Shown here: positions 1 through 5,959 of the stretch, piece after piece
Layout of the letters: each line of letters opens with the position of its first letter
Position numbering within the stretch: position 1 is the first letter of the stretch
DNA from: JALHSW01 sp038321755
GTDB lineage: Bacteria; Actinomycetota; Acidimicrobiia; IMCC26256; PALSA-555
Assembly: GCA_038321755.1 (NCBI GenBank)
Contig: JBBQFJ010000148.1
Coordinates: forward strand, 1-7,584
Length of the DNA stretch: 7,584 nucleotides
Direction of reading: 5' to 3'
Position numbers and translations under genes: made by a program
The notes under the pieces: model-generated
Database searches by the model: none
Seen by the model: the letters and a program-made list of their open reading frames with translations, nothing else
Told to the model about the DNA's origin: nothing

Positions 1-524
1 CCGGTCTGCTGAACCGGCGCGCGCTGGAGGAAGAGGTCCGGCGGCTGAACGACGAGGCGGCTCCGTATGCCGTGACGATGGCTGATCTCGACGAGTTCAA
101 GCGACTCAACGACACCTATGGCCACGAGACCGGTGATCGCGCGCTCCGGCTGTTCGCGCAGACGCTCCGCAACGCGGTGCGCGACATCGATGTGGTCTGC
201 CGCTACGGCGGTGAAGAGTTCGTGGTCGTGTTCCCGCACTGCTCGCTCGTCGAAGCGGCCGCGATCGTGCACCGGGTGCGTGAGTCGCTGGCGCACGCAC
301 TCTCGACCGGTGAGGTGCCTGCGTTCACCGCGAGCTTCGGACTGGCCGACTCCACGGCAGCCGTCGGCTTCGAAGAGATCGTCAACCTTGCGGATGCAGC
401 GCTCTACCGCGCGAAGCAAGCGGGCCGCGACCGACTCGTCATCGCTGACGAGCGTGATGCAGATGTGCTCGAACACGGCGAGCACCACTCGATGGATCCC
501 GTGCTCGGGGAGGTGCAGTCATGA
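1..524 (+). CDS. Diguanylate cyclase, GGDEF domain (5' end cut by window edge)
   Basis: Makes the second messenger cyclic di-GMP from two GTP. The reading frame is open from base 3, so the visible 173 residues are the C-terminal part of a longer protein whose sensor or receiver part lies to the left. Residues numbered from base 3: GLLNRR at 1-6 is the usual start of a GGDEF domain, DLDEFKRLNDTYGH at 28-41 carries the metal- and GTP-binding Asp and Asn, and the active-site motif GGEEF is at 69-73 (bases 207-221). RDID at 60-63, five residues before GGEEF, fits the RxxD inhibitory site through which c-di-GMP limits its own synthesis, so the enzyme should be active and feedback-controlled. No EAL domain follows; about 25 polar residues end the protein. 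Its stop overlaps the next start by 4 bp. What signal it senses cannot be seen here. Confidence 0.95.
   Translation, partial: GLLNRRALEEEVRRLNDEAAPYAVTMADLDEFKRLNDTYGHETGDRALRLFAQTLRNAVRDIDVVCRYGGEEFVVVFPHCSLVEAAAIVHRVRESLAHALSTGEVPAFTASFGLADSTAAVGFEEIVNLADAALYRAKQAGRDRLVIADERDADVLEHGEHHSMDPVLGEVQS
507..513 (+). promoter_or_regulatory. Ribosome binding site of the PIG-L deacetylase gene
   Basis: GGGGAGG lies 7 bases before the ATG at 521, inside the end of the GGDEF gene. It supports this start and suggests coupled translation of the two genes. Confidence 0.7.
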
Positions 525-1183
525 ACGTCTTGGCGGTCGGGGCGCACCCCGACGACATCGAGCTGGGCTGCGCAGGCACGCTGCTCCGCCACGCCGCCCG
601 AGGGGATCACGTCTCGATCCTCGTGATGACCGACGGTGAGCGTGCGCTCCTCGACGACATGTCGCGCCGGACCGAGCAGGAATCGGCGGCGCGCCTGCTC
701 GGCGCCGAGCTGCTGTGGGGTGGATTCCACGACGGCTTCGTCCCGGAGGGTCCGGAGTCGATCACGGTGATCGACGATGCGATCGAGCGGTCCGGGGCGC
801 AGATCCTCTACACCCACGCGCCGGACGACACGCACCAGGATCACCGAGCCACCGCCGCGGCGAGCCTCGCGGCCGGACGGAAGCTCCCGACGATCTTGCA
901 GTACGAGACGCCCTCGACCCGCCACTTCGATCCGACCGTCTTCGTCGACATCGAGGAGACGCTCGAAGCGAAGGTCAGCGCGCTGCGCTCGCACCTCTCG
1001 CAGGTGCTCCGCCACGGTCCCGTCGACCTCGACGTGATCGAGGCGCAAGCGCGGTTCCGCGGCTTTCAGGGTCGTGTCGGTGCGGCGGAGGCGTTCGAGG
1101 TGGCTCGGCTCAGCTGGGACCTGTCGACCGCGGTGCCGATGGCTCCGGTGGTGCGACTCGAGTCGGTGCGGTCGGCTGGCTGA
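521..1183 (+). CDS. PIG-L/LmbE-family zinc-dependent deacetylase
   Basis: Probable metal-dependent N-deacetylase acting on an N-acetylated sugar or sugar conjugate. The family includes MshB (mycothiol), BshB (bacillithiol), LmbE-like proteins and eukaryotic PIG-L. The 220-residue protein is of ordinary length. AHPDD at residues 8-12 gives zinc ligands His9 and Asp12 and the likely general base Asp11. HQDH at 105-108 supplies the third ligand, His108. GAAEAF at 187-192 fits the C-terminal motif that closes the active site. No signal peptide or membrane segment is seen, so it is cytosolic. The start ATG overlaps the preceding stop (ATGA) and has a good ribosome binding site. The stop TGA at 1181-1183 is also the first three bases of a tandem repeat array. 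Substrate is unknown: nothing next to it identifies a thiol or glycan pathway, and pairing with a c-di-GMP enzyme does not settle it. Family call is firm, substrate is not. Confidence 0.92.
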   Translation: MNVLAVGAHPDDIELGCAGTLLRHAARGDHVSILVMTDGERALLDDMSRRTEQESAARLLGAELLWGGFHDGFVPEGPESITVIDDAIERSGAQILYTHAPDDTHQDHRATAAASLAAGRKLPTILQYETPSTRHFDPTVFVDIEETLEAKVSALRSHLSQVLRHGPVDLDVIEAQARFRGFQGRVGAAEAFEVARLSWDLSTAVPMAPVVRLESVRSAG

Positions 1184-1258
1184 ATCTGGTGCCTGAACCT
1201 GGTGCCTGAATCTGGTGCCTGAATCGGGTGCCTGAATCGGGTGCCTGAATCGGGTGCC
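1181..1258 (+). repeat. 13-bp tandem repeat array, six copies (TGAATCGGGTGCC)
   Basis: Six head-to-tail 13-bp units start at 1181, 1194, 1207, 1220, 1233 and 1246. The last three are identical (TGAATCGGGTGCC). The first three differ at one or two positions (CTGG for CGGG, AACC for AATC). A further decayed unit may lie at 1259-1271. The array fills the 79-bp gap between the convergent deacetylase and leuD genes, and its first three bases are the deacetylase stop codon. It has no T-rich tract of a classical terminator. RNA of the plus strand carries GGUGCC, which can pair with itself using two G-U pairs, so adjacent units could form small hairpins with 7-base loops. Confidence 0.95.
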
Positions 1259-1262
1259 TGGC

Positions 1263-1871
1263 TCAGCTGCCGGGTGCAGCCGTGGGCAACCAGGGCGGGC
1301 GCGTCGCCTCGTATGCCGTGACGTCGGCGTCGAACTGCAGCGTGATGGCGATGTCGTCGAGGCCGTTCGTGAGCCGGTAGTGGTGGAAGTCACTCAGGTC
1401 GAACGGCTCGTCGAGGTCGAGGGCCGGGACGGCGACGCGGCGGTCCACGACGTCGACCACGATCTCGAGCGACGGATCGTCCTCGATGGCCGCCATGATG
1501 CGCTCGACCACCGATTGGGGGAGCTCGACCGGGACGAGGCCGATCTTCAAGCAGTTGTTGCGGAAGATGTCGGCGAAGCGTGACGAGATGACCGCGTCGA
1601 ACCCGTAGTCCTCGAGGGCCCAGGGAGCGTGCTCGCGCGACGAGCCGGTCCCGAAGTTCGGGCCGGCGACGAGCACGCGCACGTCGTCGCCCTGGTACTC
1701 GGGCCGGTTGAGCACGAAGTCGCTGCTCTCGCGCCACTCGGAGAACAGGCCCTCGCCGAACCCCGTGCGCTCGACGCGCTTCAGCCAGTCGCTCGGGATG
1801 ATCTGGTCGGTGTCGACGTCTGAGCGGTTCAGCGGCACCGCGCGCCCGACGATCTCCTGGACGGGTTCCAT
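1263..1871 (-). CDS. leuD: 3-isopropylmalate dehydratase, small subunit
   Basis: Small subunit of isopropylmalate isomerase, which with LeuC converts 2-isopropylmalate to 3-isopropylmalate in leucine synthesis. It forms the swivelling domain that completes the LeuC active site. The 202-residue length is normal for bacterial LeuD. VDTDQIIP at residues 19-26 and FGTGSSREHAPWAL at 73-86 are the family signatures; SRFADIFRNNCLKIGLVPV at 97-115 is also typical. The start MEPVQEIVGR was chosen because it lies 2 bp after the leuC stop and matches the usual N-terminus; the longer open frame upstream is leuC read in another frame. No clear ribosome binding site is seen, so translation is probably coupled to leuC. 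The gene ends 4 bp short of the tandem repeat array on the opposite side. Confidence 0.97.
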   Translation of the reverse strand: MEPVQEIVGRAVPLNRSDVDTDQIIPSDWLKRVERTGFGEGLFSEWRESSDFVLNRPEYQGDDVRVLVAGPNFGTGSSREHAPWALEDYGFDAVISSRFADIFRNNCLKIGLVPVELPQSVVERIMAAIEDDPSLEIVVDVVDRRVAVPALDLDEPFDLSDFHHYRLTNGLDDIAITLQFDADVTAYEATRPPWLPTAAPGS

Positions 1872-1873
1872 CG

Positions 1874-3274
1874 TCAGGCCAGGTCCTCGGGAGTCGCGAA
1901 GTGGCCGGCGATGGCGGTCGCGGCCGCCACGGCGGGGGAGACGAGGTGCGTGCGCCCACCCTTGCCCTGCCGGCCTTCGAAGTTGCGGTTCGACGTCGAC
2001 GCGCACCGCTCGCCGGCGGCGAGCTTGTCGGGGTTCATCGCGAGGCACATCGAGCATCCCGCCTCACGCCAGTCGAAGCCAGCGTCGATGAAGATGCGAT
2101 CGAGTCCCTCGGCCTCGGCCTGCGCCTTCACGAGCATCGAACCCGGCACGACCAGGGTGCGGATCCCGTCGCGCACCCTGCGGCCACGCGCGACTTCGGC
2201 GGCGGCGCGCAGGTCCTCGAGTCGTCCGTTGGTGCACGAGCCGATGAACACGGTGTCGACGTCGATGTCGCGCATCGGGGTCCCCGCCTGCAGTCCCATG
2301 TAGCGAAGTGCATGGGTCGCGGACTCGCGTTGACTCGGGTCTGGGAACGACTCGGGGTCCGGCACGACGTCGTCGATGGTGACGGTCTGGGCGGGATTCG
2401 TGCCCCAGCTGATCGACGGGCGCAGCGTGGCCGCGTCGATCTCGACCTCGATCCCGAAGCCGGCGCCGTCGTCGGTGACCAGCGATCGCCAGTCGTCGAG
2501 AGCCCGCTCCCACGAAGCCCCCTGCGGCGCGAACGGGCGACCCTCGAGGTAGGCGAAGGTGGTGTCGTCGGGTGCGACCATGCCGGCGCGCGCGCCAGCT
2601 TCGATCGACATGTTGCACAGCGTCATGCGGCCCTCCATCGAGAGAGCACGGATCGCGCTGCCGCGGTACTCGATGATGGAGCCGATCCCACCGCCGGTGC
2701 CGATGCGGGCGATGATCGACAGCGCGACGTCCTTGGCGGTGACGCCGGCCGGGAGGTCGCCCTCGACGGTGACGGCCATCGTGCCCGGACGGGCCTGGGG
2801 GAGCGTCTGGGTCGCGAGCACGTGCTCGACCTCGCTCGTCCCGATCCCGAACGCGAGCGCGCCGAAGGCTCCGTGGGTCGAGGTGTGGCTGTCGCCGCAG
2901 ACGATCGTCATGCCGGGGAGCGTCAACCCCTGCTCCGGGCCGATGACATGCACGATCCCTTGGCCCGGCTCACCCATCTTCGCGAGACGGATGCCGAACT
3001 CCGCGCAGTTGGTGACCAGGGCATCCATCTGCTTGGCCGAGATCGGGTCCGCGACCGGCTGGTCGATGTCGACGGTGGGGACGTTGTGGTCCATCGTCGC
3101 AACGGTGAGGTCGGGCCGGCGGACGGTCCGGCCCTGCATCCGGAGGCTCTCGAACGCCTGCGGGGACGTGACCTCGTGCACCAGGTGGAGGTCGATGTAG
3201 AGCAGGTCGGGCTCACCGTCGGTCCGGCGGACGACGTGGCGTTCCCACACCTTGTCGGAGAGCGTCTGCGTCAT
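1874..3274 (-). CDS. leuC: 3-isopropylmalate dehydratase, large subunit
   Basis: Large, 4Fe-4S-containing aconitase-family subunit of isopropylmalate isomerase, working with LeuD in leucine synthesis. The 466 residues match the usual bacterial LeuC length. GDSHTSTHGAFG at residues 128-139 and GSCTNGR at 345-351 are aconitase-family signatures. The cluster cysteines are Cys347, Cys407 and Cys410 (GCSMC), all present. NRNFEGRQG at 429-437 is the usual C-terminal motif. I start at ATG 3274 (MTQTLSDKVWERHVV), where LeuC proteins normally begin. A GTG at 3319 would add 15 residues unlike the family. No Shine-Dalgarno precedes the ATG, but a -10-like hexamer does, suggesting a leaderless message. 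It is transcribed with leuD and diverges from a winged-helix regulator gene 116 bp away. Confidence 0.97.
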   Translation of the reverse strand: MTQTLSDKVWERHVVRRTDGEPDLLYIDLHLVHEVTSPQAFESLRMQGRTVRRPDLTVATMDHNVPTVDIDQPVADPISAKQMDALVTNCAEFGIRLAKMGEPGQGIVHVIGPEQGLTLPGMTIVCGDSHTSTHGAFGALAFGIGTSEVEHVLATQTLPQARPGTMAVTVEGDLPAGVTAKDVALSIIARIGTGGGIGSIIEYRGSAIRALSMEGRMTLCNMSIEAGARAGMVAPDDTTFAYLEGRPFAPQGASWERALDDWRSLVTDDGAGFGIEVEIDAATLRPSISWGTNPAQTVTIDDVVPDPESFPDPSQRESATHALRYMGLQAGTPMRDIDVDTVFIGSCTNGRLEDLRAAAEVARGRRVRDGIRTLVVPGSMLVKAQAEAEGLDRIFIDAGFDWREAGCSMCLAMNPDKLAAGERCASTSNRNFEGRQGKGGRTHLVSPAVAAATAIAGHFATPEDLA

Positions 3275-3280
3275 CCGACG

Positions 3281-3286
3281 ATTCTG
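3281..3286 (-). promoter_or_regulatory. Possible -10 element of a leaderless leuCD promoter
   Basis: On the minus strand CAGAAT is followed by six bases (CGTCGG) and then the leuC ATG, so transcription would begin at the start codon itself. It matches the -10 consensus at four of six positions. No convincing -35 is seen. The absence of a ribosome binding site fits a leaderless start. Confidence 0.35.
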
Positions 3287-3339
3287 GCACGGGCCCTGGC
3301 GCCGGCTGCCCTCCGCCACCTCGATTGCGGCAGCGTTCG

Positions 3340-3353
3340 TTCACTGTGGTGAA
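3340..3353. promoter_or_regulatory. Inverted repeat TTCAC-N4-GTGAA, possible operator
   Basis: Perfect 5-bp arms around TGTG in the divergent leuC/winged-helix gap, 65 bp upstream of leuC. Its right arm overlaps the first copy of the GAAACAC direct repeat. It could be a binding site for a dimeric regulator, but arms this short can arise by chance. Confidence 0.3.
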
Positions 3354-3368
3354 ACACACGCGAAACAC
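3351..3368 (+). promoter_or_regulatory. GAAACAC-N4-GAAACAC direct repeat, pho-box-like operator
   Basis: Two identical 7-mers at 3351-3357 and 3362-3368 are spaced by 4 bp, an 11-bp period, about one helical turn. The wider 11-mers match at 9 of 11 positions. This 7-4-7 layout is that of PhoB/OmpR-family sites such as the pho box. It lies 22 bp before the start of a gene that itself encodes an OmpR/PhoB-type DNA-binding domain, and 8 bp before a -10-like TAGGTT, where activator sites replacing a -35 normally sit. Likely role: autoregulation, perhaps shared with leuC. That role is inferred. Confidence 0.55.
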
Positions 3369-3376
3369 TCGACCCG

Positions 3377-3382
3377 TAGGTT
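3377..3382 (+). promoter_or_regulatory. Possible -10 element (TAGGTT) of the winged-helix gene
   Basis: TAGGTT fits the TAnnnT pattern of actinobacterial -10 boxes and ends 8 bases before the ATG at 3391, so the message would be leaderless or nearly so. No Shine-Dalgarno is present. The GAAACAC direct repeat occupies the expected -35 area. Confidence 0.4.
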
Positions 3383-3390
3383 GAGCCCGC

Positions 3391-3876
3391 ATGGAGGTCG
3401 AGATCTTGCGTTGGCCCGACGACCAGGAGCGGCTGGAGCGGTTGCGCTCGTCGGGGCAGCCCCGGCTCCTGCTGGTGGACGACTCGGTCCCACCGCCGGC
3501 GAGCGTCGATCCCCTCGAGGACTGGACCCGCACGACCGCTGACCCGCGGGACGTGCAGACGCGGGTCAGCACGCTGCACCGGCGCGCCGAGCGTCACCGC
3601 GAGCGCCCGCTCGTCGACGGTTCGGGCTTGCTCCACTTCAGTGGTCGGTGGGTCGCGCTCTCGCCGGTCGAGGCGGCGCTCGCCGAGGTCCTCGTCGAAC
3701 GGTTCGGGGCAGTGGTCGGACGTGAGGTCCTCGCGCGGAGCGCGTGGCGTGAGGACGTCCCCACGCGCAACGCACTCGACGTGCAGATGGTGCGGTTCCG
3801 CCGACGCATCGAGTCGCTCGGGCTCGAGGTCCGGACCGTTCGATCCCGCGGCTACCTCCTGCAGCAGGCCGGATAG
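3391..3876 (+). CDS. Orphan OmpR/PhoB-type winged-helix transcriptional regulator
   Basis: DNA-binding regulator of 161 residues. Residues about 80-158 form an OmpR/PhoB-type winged helix: LSPVEAALAEVL at 90-101, the conserved Gly-Val-Val-x-Arg turn (GAVVGREVL at 106-114), the recognition helix RNALDVQMVRFRRRI at 126-140, and the wing strand VRTVRSRGYLL at 147-157. Residues 1-75 are not a full receiver of about 120 residues. They hold one hydrophobic strand (RLLLVDD at 25-31) and a closing helix (RDVQTRVSTLHRRA at 53-66) like the end of a receiver, but lack the length and clear phospho-acceptor pocket. It is therefore probably not controlled by a histidine kinase, and none is nearby. It diverges from leuCD and has a PhoB-style direct repeat before its start. 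Its target and signal are unknown; control of leuCD or of itself is inference from position. Confidence 0.85.
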   Translation: MEVEILRWPDDQERLERLRSSGQPRLLLVDDSVPPPASVDPLEDWTRTTADPRDVQTRVSTLHRRAERHRERPLVDGSGLLHFSGRWVALSPVEAALAEVLVERFGAVVGREVLARSAWREDVPTRNALDVQMVRFRRRIESLGLEVRTVRSRGYLLQQAG

Positions 3877-3881
3877 CCGGC
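3868..3881. terminator. Small hairpin between convergent genes, weak bidirectional terminator candidate
   Basis: GCCGG-ATAG-CCGGC forms a 5-bp GC stem whose loop includes the winged-helix gene's TAG stop. It sits in the 12-bp gap between that gene and the convergent acyl ligase. There is no T tract, so at most it is a weak, non-classical terminator. Confidence 0.3.
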
Positions 3882-3888
3882 AGGCCGG

Positions 3889-5247
3889 TCAGGTGTCGGT
3901 GAGGCCGAGATCAGTGGCGAGGAGCGAACGGCGGACCTTTCCCGTGGCCGAGACCGGGATGTCGTCGACGGGGATGATCTGCTTCGGGCGCTTGTGCGGG
4001 GCGAGGCGCTCACGAACCCAGGCCGCGAGCTCCTCGGTGCCGGCGTCGGCGACGACCGCGGCGCACACCCGTTGCCCCCAGTCGTCGTCCGCGATGCCGA
4101 AGACGGCTGCATCTCGTACCGCCGGGTGCTCGAGCAGCGCCTGCTCGACCTCGAGTGGGTACACGTTCATGCCGCCCGAGATGAGCAAGTCGTCGCGGCG
4201 ACCGTCGAGGAAGAGGTAGCCGTCGTCGTCGAGACGGCCGAGGTCGCCGACGCTGAACGCGCCGCCGCGCCACGCCGTCGCGGTGCGCTCGGGGTCGCGC
4301 CAGTACTCGAAGCGTGCGAACGCCGGGGCCTCGCACCAGATGACGCCGGTGTCCACGTCGTGCCGGGGGCTCTCCTCATGACCCTGGTCGGCGTCGATGC
4401 GCAGCGTCCGTCCGTTTCGGGCGCGCCCCACGGTTCCGGGATGGGCGCGCCACTCGTCCGGGGAGCACGCCGTGAACTGTCCTTCGGTCGACCCGTAGAA
4501 CTCCCACAACGATCCGGCGGGGAACGCCTCGAGGGCGAGCTGCTTGAGTCGCACCGGGCAGGGTGCGCCGGCATGCGCGACGAGACGGAACGATCCGAGT
4601 GGTGGTCGGTCCGCCGACGCCAGGAGCCGACGCAGATGGGTCGGGACGACGAACGCGGTCGTCGGCTGCGCGTCGCGGATCGTCCGACCGAGCGCGTCGA
4701 CGTCGAAGGCACCCGCGAGCACGACGTCGCCGCCCGCGAGCAAGGTCCCCGTGGCGAAGCGCAGCGGCGCCGAGTGGTACAGCGGCGACACGACCAGGTT
4801 CACGTCGGTGGCGGTGAACCCCCACAGCTCGCGCTCCTCGGCGAGCGCAGCGGCCGCGTCCTGCTCGTCGAGCACGCCGGACCAGACGCCCTTCGGCGAG
4901 CCTGTCGTGCCGGACGTGTAGAGCATCGGGCGGGCGAGCGGCGCGTCGGCGAGGTCGGCTTCGGCCTCGCCGGTGACGAGCGCGGCGATGTCTTCCTCGA
5001 ACAGCGTTGTGCTCGGGTCGGCATCCGCGAGGAGCTTGCTGCGTTCGCTCTCGGTGAACGCGGGGTTCAGCAACACCGGGACGATGCCGACCCGGAGCGC
5101 ACCCAGCACGACCCCGAGGAACGAGCGAGACGACCCGGCGACGATCGCGACGCGATCACCGCGACCGATCCCGCGAGCTCGGAGCGCGGCCGCAGCGCGA
5201 CGTTGGTCGCGTGCGGAGTCGGTCGCGGCGACGCGCTCGCCGGTCAT
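3889..5247 (-). CDS. AMP-dependent acyl-CoA synthetase/ligase (ANL superfamily), short N-terminus
   Basis: Class I adenylate-forming enzyme: activates a carboxylic acid with ATP to an acyl-AMP, then probably forms a CoA thioester. Of 452 residues, the core motifs are intact: P-loop YTSGTTGSPKG at 110-120, YGSTEG at 251-256, GDLGRLDDDGYL at 334-345, the hinge region DGRRDDLLISGGMNVYP at 348-364, and the C-terminal catalytic Lys437 in PVSATGKVRR. The N-terminus is short: the first helix-turn found here (RRAAAALRARGIGRGDRVAIV) usually lies 25-50 residues further in. The start ATG at 5247 is the only in-frame ATG nearby and is carried by the last half-unit of a 14-bp repeat; no ribosome binding site is visible. 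It is the third gene of the greA-DUF429 run, 35 bp after DUF429. The substrate cannot be told; size and layout resemble MenE and fatty or aromatic acyl-CoA ligases. Confidence 0.9.
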   Translation of the reverse strand: MTGERVAATDSARDQRRAAAALRARGIGRGDRVAIVAGSSRSFLGVVLGALRVGIVPVLLNPAFTESERSKLLADADPSTTLFEEDIAALVTGEAEADLADAPLARPMLYTSGTTGSPKGVWSGVLDEQDAAAALAEERELWGFTATDVNLVVSPLYHSAPLRFATGTLLAGGDVVLAGAFDVDALGRTIRDAQPTTAFVVPTHLRRLLASADRPPLGSFRLVAHAGAPCPVRLKQLALEAFPAGSLWEFYGSTEGQFTACSPDEWRAHPGTVGRARNGRTLRIDADQGHEESPRHDVDTGVIWCEAPAFARFEYWRDPERTATAWRGGAFSVGDLGRLDDDGYLFLDGRRDDLLISGGMNVYPLEVEQALLEHPAVRDAAVFGIADDDWGQRVCAAVVADAGTEELAAWVRERLAPHKRPKQIIPVDDIPVSATGKVRRSLLATDLGLTDT

Positions 5248-5276
5248 CGGGCACCGGTCATCGGGCACCAGGCATC
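5240..5276 (-). repeat. 14-bp tandem repeat before and into the acyl ligase start
   Basis: Read on the minus strand, GATGCCTGGTGCCC (5276-5263) is followed by GATGACCGGTGCCC (5262-5249) and then by a half copy GATGACCGG (5248-5240) that supplies the ligase start codon and next codons. The array makes up most of the 35-bp gap after the DUF429 stop. Each unit holds an ATG, but because 14 is not a multiple of three, only the last is in frame. Its CTGGTGCCYGA segment also occurs in the 13-bp array near leuD. Confidence 0.85.
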
Positions 5277-5282
5277 GGGCGC

Positions 5283-5957
5283 TCAGTACCAGATCGCGAC
5301 GGGACGCCCGTCGACGTCGCGCTCGGGCGGATCCGGCAGGCTGACCGCTTCGTTGCGGGCGATGCGAACGGCCGTGAGTGCAACGACCGAGGCATCGAGG
5401 ACGTCGTCGGGTGCCGCGAGGGCGCCGACGGCACCGAGGTCGTCGGCGAGCTCGATGCCGACGTCGCGGAGCAGCGCCGTGCGCCGGCGGATCCCGGCCC
5501 ACGTCTTCTTGCTCGTGGTGAGCGGCACGCCCGCGAGGTGGCGGAAGCACGTCTCGGGATGGACCTCACGGATCCGTTCGGGCGCCGCCCGCCAGTGGGG
5601 CTCGGCGTCGAGGATCCTGGTGCGGAGGGCCCAGGACTGCTTCGAGAGCTTCTTGCCCGTCAGGTCGTGCGAGATGCGACACGCGGCGGCGTAGTCCGGA
5701 GCCCGGACCGCCGAGAGCGGAGGAGTCGTGAAGACCGAGCTCGAGAGTCGACCGCCGATGAAGGCGCGCGCCGCCGCGTCGGAAGCTCGCACCCCGGTGT
5801 GAGGTTCCCCGAGGGGGATGTCGACGCCGATCGCCTCGGCGTCCCGCTCGGCGACCTCACCGAACGACGCGGCGAACGCGCAGTCGGTCATCCTGCCATC
5901 GGTGAGCTCGACGACGACCCAGCCACCCTTGCAGCCGTCGACGCCCAGGACGCGCAC
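5283..5957 (-). CDS. DUF429 family protein, predicted RNase H-like nuclease
   Basis: A 224-residue member of the DUF429 family, whose fold is predicted to be RNase H-like; no cellular role is established. Visible family marks are the first strand VLGVDGCKGGWV (Asp7) at 3-14, AIGVDIPLGEP at 42-52 (Asp46), EVHPETCFRHL at 131-141, and DDVLDAS at 184-190 near the C-terminus, an acidic set that could bind metal. SSSVFTTPP at 72-80 is also common in the family. The start is GTG at 5957, just 2 bp after the greA stop. AGAGG abuts it too closely for a normal Shine-Dalgarno, so coupled translation is likely. No later in-frame start would keep the VDG strand. It is followed by the acyl ligase on the same strand. 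Function remains unknown. Confidence 0.85.
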   Translation of the reverse strand: MRVLGVDGCKGGWVVVELTDGRMTDCAFAASFGEVAERDAEAIGVDIPLGEPHTGVRASDAAARAFIGGRLSSSVFTTPPLSAVRAPDYAAACRISHDLTGKKLSKQSWALRTRILDAEPHWRAAPERIREVHPETCFRHLAGVPLTTSKKTWAGIRRRTALLRDVGIELADDLGAVGALAAPDDVLDASVVALTAVRIARNEAVSLPDPPERDVDGRPVAIWY

Positions 5958-5959
5958 CT

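Noticed and set aside
1266..1280. GCTGC-N5-GCAGC hairpin as a terminator of leuD
   Set aside because: The stem is short, lies inside the leuD coding end and has no T tract on either strand.
404..1393. Minus-strand open frame of 329 codons across the deacetylase and 13-bp array
   Set aside because: It covers the PIG-L gene with its intact zinc motifs on the plus strand; the repetitive peptide in its middle is only the translated 13-bp array.
3274..3319. Upstream GTG start for leuC
   Set aside because: The added 15 residues do not look like LeuC, and the GAGG before it is too close to act as a ribosome binding site.
1901..3352. Long plus-strand open frame of 483 codons opposite leuC
   Set aside because: It is antisense to a full-length, motif-complete leuC; its product is arginine- and aspartate-rich with no recognisable motif, as expected of a shadow frame in very GC-rich DNA.
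3994..5694. Long plus-strand open frame of 566 codons opposite the acyl ligase and DUF429
   Set aside because: It spans two real genes on the other strand and the repeat gap between them, and has low-complexity Arg/Glu/Gly composition. It is a shadow frame.
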